19,306 nucleotides of DNA, from the NCBI GenBank assembly GCA_937892925.1, contig CALBHX010000106.1, positions 1 to 19,306 on the forward strand. The letters are read 5' to 3'. Positions 15,502 through 19,306 of this stretch are shown piece by piece. A program made the position numbers and the translations under genes. How positions within the stretch are numbered: position 1 is the stretch's first letter; each line of letters begins with the position of its first letter. The stretch comes from an uncultured Lentisphaeraceae bacterium (GTDB taxonomy: Bacteria; Verrucomicrobiota; Kiritimatiellia; RFP12; DVOR01). The notes beneath the pieces were generated by a model that did no database searches, was not told the origin of the DNA, and was given only the letters and a program-made list of their open reading frames with translations.

Positions 15502-17058
15502 TCAAACAAACAAATCGTCTGCTGTCATCTGCACAGGTTTTTCCAGCCCAAGCAGATCAATACACGTTACCGCGATATCCGAAAGCTTGCCATCCGGGCG
15601 CATCGTGCGCATATCCGCATCCCGCGCCACATAGATGCACTCCACCTTGTTCAGCGTGTGAGACGTCTTGGGCATTCCCGTGACATAATCCACCATCTGC
15701 TCAGCATTCCCGTGGTCGGCCGTAATGAGCACATGCGCATCCAGCTCCTCCAGGCGCTTCAACAGCTTGCCCACGCACTCATCAACGATCTCAACCGCTC
15801 TTGTGGCCGCAGCCAGATCTCCGGTATGCCCAACCATATCGCAGTTGGCGTAATTCACCACAATGAATCCATACGGATTATTCTCCAGTCGGCGGAGCAG
15901 CTCATCGGTTACGTTATAGGCCTCCATCTCCGGATGAGAAGCAAAGGTCGCAGGATCAAACCGGCTCGGAACCTCTACCTGATCCTCCCCGGGATAGGGT
16001 TTGGTGCTCTTACCATTGAAGAAGGACGTCACATGACGGAACTTCTGCGTTTCGGCAATCCGCAATTGACGAAGCCCCGCACGGGAAACCACTTCGCCAA
16101 GCAGCATATCCATGCCGCCACCGGCACCCATCGCACCCAGAAGATAATCCTGGAACTCATCCCAATAACGCGTAAAACCAAGATAGACCACCTTTGGACG
16201 AACCGAACGTGTACCCGGATAGTTGTCGCAGACAAATGCCTGAGTCAGCTGGATGGCACGATCCTGACGGTAATTCGTGTGCATCACACTGTCGCCATCC
16301 TTCACGCCGGCATAATCGCCAATCACCGTACACGGAATATATTCATCCGTCATCGGTGCGCCATCAGGCGTCTTCAGCTGATCATAAGCCTCCTTGACGG
16401 CGGCCTCAACCGTGGCAAAACGCTTCCCCTGAGCCGCCACAATGCACTCGTAAGCCGCCGACGTGAGCGCCCAATCTTTCGAACGATCCATTGCATAGTA
16501 GCGCCCCATGGCCGTGCCTATCACGCAATTACCCACCTCCGCCATCACACTTTCTAATTTGGCGAGGTATTCCAACGTGGAGCGCGGCGGTGTATCACGG
16601 CCATCCAGGAACGGATGAATCACAATCCGCCCCGCCGGATTTTCCTGGCGAGCCCGCCGCATAATCTTGAACAGGTGCTCCTGATGCGCATGAACCCCTT
16701 CATCCTGCAGCAAGCCCATCAAATGCAGTTGAGAATGATTCGTCTTCCAGTTGGCGATCAACGCCTCCCATTTCGCATTCTTGAAGAGCTCCCCACTCTT
16801 GAGGCCATCGTCAATTCGCTTAAGCTCTTGTTCAACAATCCGGCCGGCACCCATATTCAGATGCCCCACCTCGGACGATCCCTGATAGCCCTCAGGCAGC
16901 CCAACCAACTCCCCGGAACACTCAATCCGGCTCCATGGATAACGCGTCCGCAAGCGGTCAATCACCGGCGTTTTCGCATAAAAAACAGAGTTTCCTTTGA
17001 ACCGATGGTTCATTCCCCAACCATCACGAATAATCAAGCAAACAGGCCGTTTAGACAT
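15502..17058 (-). CDS. gpmI: 2,3-bisphosphoglycerate-independent phosphoglycerate mutase
   Basis: GpmI interconverts 3- and 2-phosphoglycerate in glycolysis using two metal ions (usually manganese) and a phosphoserine intermediate. The 518-aa protein belongs to the alkaline phosphatase superfamily: RDGWG (11-15, metal ligand D12) and GSSEVGHLNMGAGR (60-73) with the catalytic serine at 62, where most members read GNSEVGH. HPFLDGRDTPPRST and MHTNYRQDRAIQLTQAF (most members FNFRPDRARQLT) follow, then VVNYANCDMVGHTGD and ITADHGNAEQM. ATG at 17058 has AAGGAG 7 nt upstream and an extended -10 candidate beyond. It is the first gene of the leftward unit gpmI-aminopeptidase-folE. The altered motifs are conservative, so an active enzyme is expected. 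Confidence 0.95.
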   Translation of the reverse strand: MSKRPVCLIIRDGWGMNHRFKGNSVFYAKTPVIDRLRTRYPWSRIECSGELVGLPEGYQGSSEVGHLNMGAGRIVEQELKRIDDGLKSGELFKNAKWEALIANWKTNHSQLHLMGLLQDEGVHAHQEHLFKIMRRARQENPAGRIVIHPFLDGRDTPPRSTLEYLAKLESVMAEVGNCVIGTAMGRYYAMDRSKDWALTSAAYECIVAAQGKRFATVEAAVKEAYDQLKTPDGAPMTDEYIPCTVIGDYAGVKDGDSVMHTNYRQDRAIQLTQAFVCDNYPGTRSVRPKVVYLGFTRYWDEFQDYLLGAMGAGGGMDMLLGEVVSRAGLRQLRIAETQKFRHVTSFFNGKSTKPYPGEDQVEVPSRFDPATFASHPEMEAYNVTDELLRRLENNPYGFIVVNYANCDMVGHTGDLAAATRAVEIVDECVGKLLKRLEELDAHVLITADHGNAEQMVDYVTGMPKTSHTLNKVECIYVARDADMRTMRPDGKLSDIAVTCIDLLGLEKPVQMTADDLFV

Positions 17059-17087
17059 AGATCCGCTCCTTTCAGAAAAGTCCTTAT

Positions 17088-17098
17088 ATCATAGCATA
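17088..17098 (-). promoter_or_regulatory. Candidate extended -10 promoter of gpmI
   Basis: The minus strand reads TATGCTATGAT: extended TG, one base, then TATGAT (5 of 6 matches). It lies about 30 nt before the ATG, with AAGGAG in between. No obvious -35 at 17-bp spacing. The pattern is shared with the DUF362 and ilvD upstream regions. Confidence 0.5.
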
Positions 17099-17492
17099 CC
17101 CACCCGCGAAACGCCACATGCCACCCCTTCATGCAGCGAAACTGAATCTCCACAACACAGCTCTCATTCACTTTCCGGCATAACAATTTTCCACCTATAC
17201 ATGAGACAGCATCTGAAAATATCGGAGCAAATACCCCAACTGCCCTGCGTTCGAAACAACCACAGAAACAGATTTCCCCATATACACCGGAGCACCGTTG
17301 AACACCGCGTTTTTCGCTCCTCTCCCCCGGCTTGCTCGACAACGTAAATCAATATCAACAATCCACAGAACAAACTACACGCCAAACATCCGTATCGCAT
17401 TCCGTACGCCAAGACGTTTCGCACCATACGCCTCGATGAAACCCGCCACCATTCTATAACCTAAAACTAACCGATCTAAAACATCCTGTTCA
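17099..17492. other. Noncoding divergent region between gpmI and dnaB
   Basis: About 390 bp without a gene I can support. It is less GC-rich than the flanking genes. Three sequences match the DnaA box TTATCCACA at 7 of 9 bases: 17146-17154, 17187-17195 and 17359-17367. No iterons, tRNA or inverted repeats were recognised. A short partly hydrophobic minus-strand frame (17164-17427) has no convincing ribosome binding site. Confidence 0.5.
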
Positions 17493-17521
17493 TCGACAAC
17501 TTTTACAGCATGTGGTAGAAT
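17493..17521 (+). promoter_or_regulatory. Sigma-70-type promoter of dnaB
   Basis: TCGACA (-35, 17493-17498, 5 of 6) and TAGAAT (-10, 17516-17521, 5 of 6) are separated by 17 bp, with TG one base before the -10. The dnaB start lies 57 nt further, leaving a moderate leader. Confidence 0.65.
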
Positions 17522-17578
17522 TACATCATTTATTTTCATTGGCAAGGGTCACGCCTGTGTCAAGAAGAGAAAGCCGTC

Positions 17579-19069
17579 ATGCCCAGAAAGAGACAGAGCT
17601 CCAAAGACCTTCCAAACCCTGCGGATTTAGCTGAATCTGTGCCCTTGCGCACCTTACCGCAGGCTCTTGATGCCGAGCGTGGGCTTTTAGGCAGCCTATT
17701 GGTGGATGGAGAGCGTGTCATGGGGTTATGCGCCGACAAACGGGTGGTGCCAGAGGCATTTTTTGAGCCCTCCCACCGCTCTGTTTACATCGCCATCGAA
17801 CATCTCGCCGCAAAAGGGCAGCCCATTGACGGCGTAACTGTTTCCAACTTCCTCACCGGAACGGGTGAACTCGAGCGCATTGGCGGTTTGCAATTGCTGA
17901 CGCAGCTGGCGGAGGCTATGCCGACCAGTGCACATGCGGGCTATTACGCCGACATTGTGATGGAGCGTTACCTGAGGCGCGTGTTGCTGGGCACAGCGCG
18001 AACCATTGCCGAAGATGCCTATGATGCTTCTCTAGGGGTAGACTACCTGCTGAGCATGGCAGAACAAAAAGTCTTGGCCATTGGCGAAGGGCGTACGCAG
18101 CAGAGCTCAACGCTTGACTGGAAGACCTCCGTTGGGGAATCTCTGGCGGCTCTGCGTAATCAATTTGACAAGCCAGGACAATTCACCGGCCTGCCGTCCG
18201 GATTCAAGGGACTAGACGAAAAAATGCGCGGGCTTCAAAAAGGAGCCATGATTGTATTGGCGGCACGGCCAGCCATGGGTAAAACTTCACTGGCTATGAA
18301 CATCGCCGAGTGTGTCGCCCGCGGGAAGGATATCATGGAGCGTCCGTTTCGGGAGCCGGAGCGCCGGAAGCACACCGTCCTGGTTTTCTCACTCGAAATG
18401 CCGCAGGAACAGCTGACCAAGCGCATGCTCTGCGGCATGGCAAACGTTTCGGCACGAGCCATTGAAAGCGGGCTCGTTCGAAAAGAAACCCAATTGCCCC
18501 TCCTGGAAGCCGCCGCACGCGAACTGGAAACGCTGCCCATCTTTTGTGACGACCAGGGTGGACTGGACGTGATGGAGCTGCGTGCGCGAGCACGGCACGT
18601 CAATAAACGGCATCCGCTCGATTTGATTGTCATTGATTATCTTCAACTGCTCAATTACCGTGAGTTTGCCCAGCAGGGGCAGCAGGTCATGGTCTCCAAG
18701 ATTTCCGGCGAAATCAAGGCCATGGCCAAGGAGCTCAATGTGCCGGTAATTGTGCTCTCCCAGCTTTCACGCAACTCGGAACAGCGCGGCGGGGATGAAA
18801 AACCGAAAAACTCCGATTTGCGCGACTCCGGCGCCATTGAACAGGACGCCGACATGATCCTGCTGCTGCGGCGTCCCTGCTACATGGGCTCCCGTGTGCC
18901 GGAACACGACGATGCCACACTGGCCATTGTCGATGTTTCCAAAAACCGTAACGGCGCCACAGGCGAGGTCCGCCTGAACTTTGATGGCTCCGTTACACGA
19001 TTCAAAGATCGGATAGAAATCAATCCCAACATGATTCCCGGCGATATGGAGCCGGTCAACACCCCCTAA
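17579..19069 (+). CDS. dnaB: Replicative DNA helicase DnaB
   Basis: DnaB is the hexameric helicase that unwinds DNA ahead of the replication fork, 5' to 3', and recruits primase. The 496-aa protein has the N-terminal primase-interacting domain (LPQALDAERGLLGSLLVDGE, 26-45) and a linker, then the RecA-like ATPase. Key motifs are GLPSGFKGLDEKMRGLQKG, Walker A ARPAMGKTS (229-237), FSLEMPQEQL, Walker B LIVIDYLQLL (349-358), LSQLSRNSEQRG and SDLRDSGAIEQDAD. Between Walker A and FSLEM there are about 14 extra charged residues (roughly 250-264), compared with E. coli. The start fits the family; the ribosome binding site is weak (AGAGAAAG). A BamA-like gene follows 4 bp later, suggesting cotranscription. 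Confidence 0.97.
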   Translation: MPRKRQSSKDLPNPADLAESVPLRTLPQALDAERGLLGSLLVDGERVMGLCADKRVVPEAFFEPSHRSVYIAIEHLAAKGQPIDGVTVSNFLTGTGELERIGGLQLLTQLAEAMPTSAHAGYYADIVMERYLRRVLLGTARTIAEDAYDASLGVDYLLSMAEQKVLAIGEGRTQQSSTLDWKTSVGESLAALRNQFDKPGQFTGLPSGFKGLDEKMRGLQKGAMIVLAARPAMGKTSLAMNIAECVARGKDIMERPFREPERRKHTVLVFSLEMPQEQLTKRMLCGMANVSARAIESGLVRKETQLPLLEAAARELETLPIFCDDQGGLDVMELRARARHVNKRHPLDLIVIDYLQLLNYREFAQQGQQVMVSKISGEIKAMAKELNVPVIVLSQLSRNSEQRGGDEKPKNSDLRDSGAIEQDADMILLLRRPCYMGSRVPEHDDATLAIVDVSKNRNGATGEVRLNFDGSVTRFKDRIEINPNMIPGDMEPVNTP

Positions 19070-19073
19070 CCTT

Positions 19074-19306
19074 ATGAACAGACTTCCAGCTTTTCTGTTT
19101 TCTCTACTGACCGCCGCGGCACTTCACGCTGCCCGTGTCACAGTGAGTGATGTCCAGGTTCGTGCGGATGACAATTTTGACGTAGACCCGACTGCGGCAG
19201 TGCAATCCATGTGTTCTCTCCATAAGGGGATAACAGCTGAACAGCTCGACATTCAAAGCACCATCAGTGCTGACATCAAAGCGTTGCTCGCCTCGCCGGA
19301 TTTCTC
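19074..19306 (+). CDS. Secreted protein with POTRA-like N-terminus, probable BamA/Omp85 (partial)
   Basis: Only the first 77 codons are in the window. The protein starts with a signal peptide (MNRLPAFLFSLLTAAALHA, cleavage likely after LHA). It continues VTVSDVQVRADDNFDVDPTAAVQ, then GITAEQLDIQSTISADIKALLASPDFS. That layout (a beta strand, an aligned V/I position, then 'I..DIK.L..S..F') matches the first POTRA domain of BamA, the outer-membrane protein insertase. Beta-barrel and later POTRAs are beyond the edge, so TamA or another Omp85 member remains possible. It begins 4 bp after dnaB, with no clear ribosome binding site of its own. If right, it shows that the host has an outer membrane. 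Confidence 0.65.
   Translation, partial: MNRLPAFLFSLLTAAALHAARVTVSDVQVRADDNFDVDPTAAVQSMCSLHKGITAEQLDIQSTISADIKALLASPDF

Noticed and set aside
17164..17427. An 87-codon, partly hydrophobic minus-strand frame in the gpmI-dnaB gap.
   Set aside because: No usable ribosome binding site, cysteine-rich without pattern, and it overlaps a region that looks noncoding.
1..19306. CRISPR arrays, tRNA or rRNA genes, insertion sequences, integrases.
   Set aside because: No direct-repeat arrays, cloverleaf-type sequences or transposase motifs were recognised on either strand; the only mobile-defence trace is the Res remnant.

Overview
The window is a stretch of chromosome, visibly GC-rich in its left half, from what looks like a Gram-negative bacterium. 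It ends in the start of a secreted protein with a POTRA/BamA-like N-terminus, and it carries an ordinary housekeeping set (ilvD, tcdA, glnS, folE, gpmI, dnaB). The combination of the nickel-pincer (larBCE) genes, the QueH-type epoxyqueuosine reductase and the membrane polyferredoxin with its DUF362 partner would suit an anaerobe. A PVC-type lineage (Kiritimatiellota/Lentisphaerota/Verrucomicrobiota) is only a guess: no marker in the window decides the taxon.

Layout. (1) 1-4034, minus strand: a tightly packed operon read right to left. It runs from a QueH domain fused in one frame to a Gfo/Idh/MocA oxidoreductase, to larB, larC and larE (cut by the window edge). Junctions overlap or abut. LarB, LarC and LarE are the three enzymes that build the nickel-pincer nucleotide cofactor of lactate racemase (LarA); no larA is visible. 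(2) 4117-5031, minus: an orphan C-terminal piece of a type III restriction enzyme (Res), less GC-rich than its surroundings, with no helicase part and no methyltransferase. It abuts and slightly overlaps the end of the next gene. (3) 5019-7443, minus: a membrane polyferredoxin built like NapH fused to NapG, preceded by a DUF362 protein with a twin-arginine leader. (4) 7444-7765: a divergent intergenic region with a 13-bp perfect inverted repeat and a third partial copy. (5) 7766-13612, plus: ilvD, tcdA, glnS and a MATE exporter. The MATE gene has a textbook promoter with a 7-bp inverted repeat laid over its -35 and spacer. (6) 13712-13751: a strong bidirectional terminator between convergent genes. 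(7) 13770-17058, minus: gpmI, an M24 aminopeptidase and folE, read right to left. (8) 17059-17578: a divergent noncoding region with promoters for gpmI and dnaB. (9) 17579-19306, plus: dnaB and the start of a BamA-like gene.

The most unusual item is the QueH-oxidoreductase fusion and its translational coupling to larB. The next is the type III Res remnant with its nuclease motif intact. Several promoters share an extended -10 pattern of the form TATGCTAnnnT. No tRNA, rRNA, CRISPR array or insertion sequence was seen.
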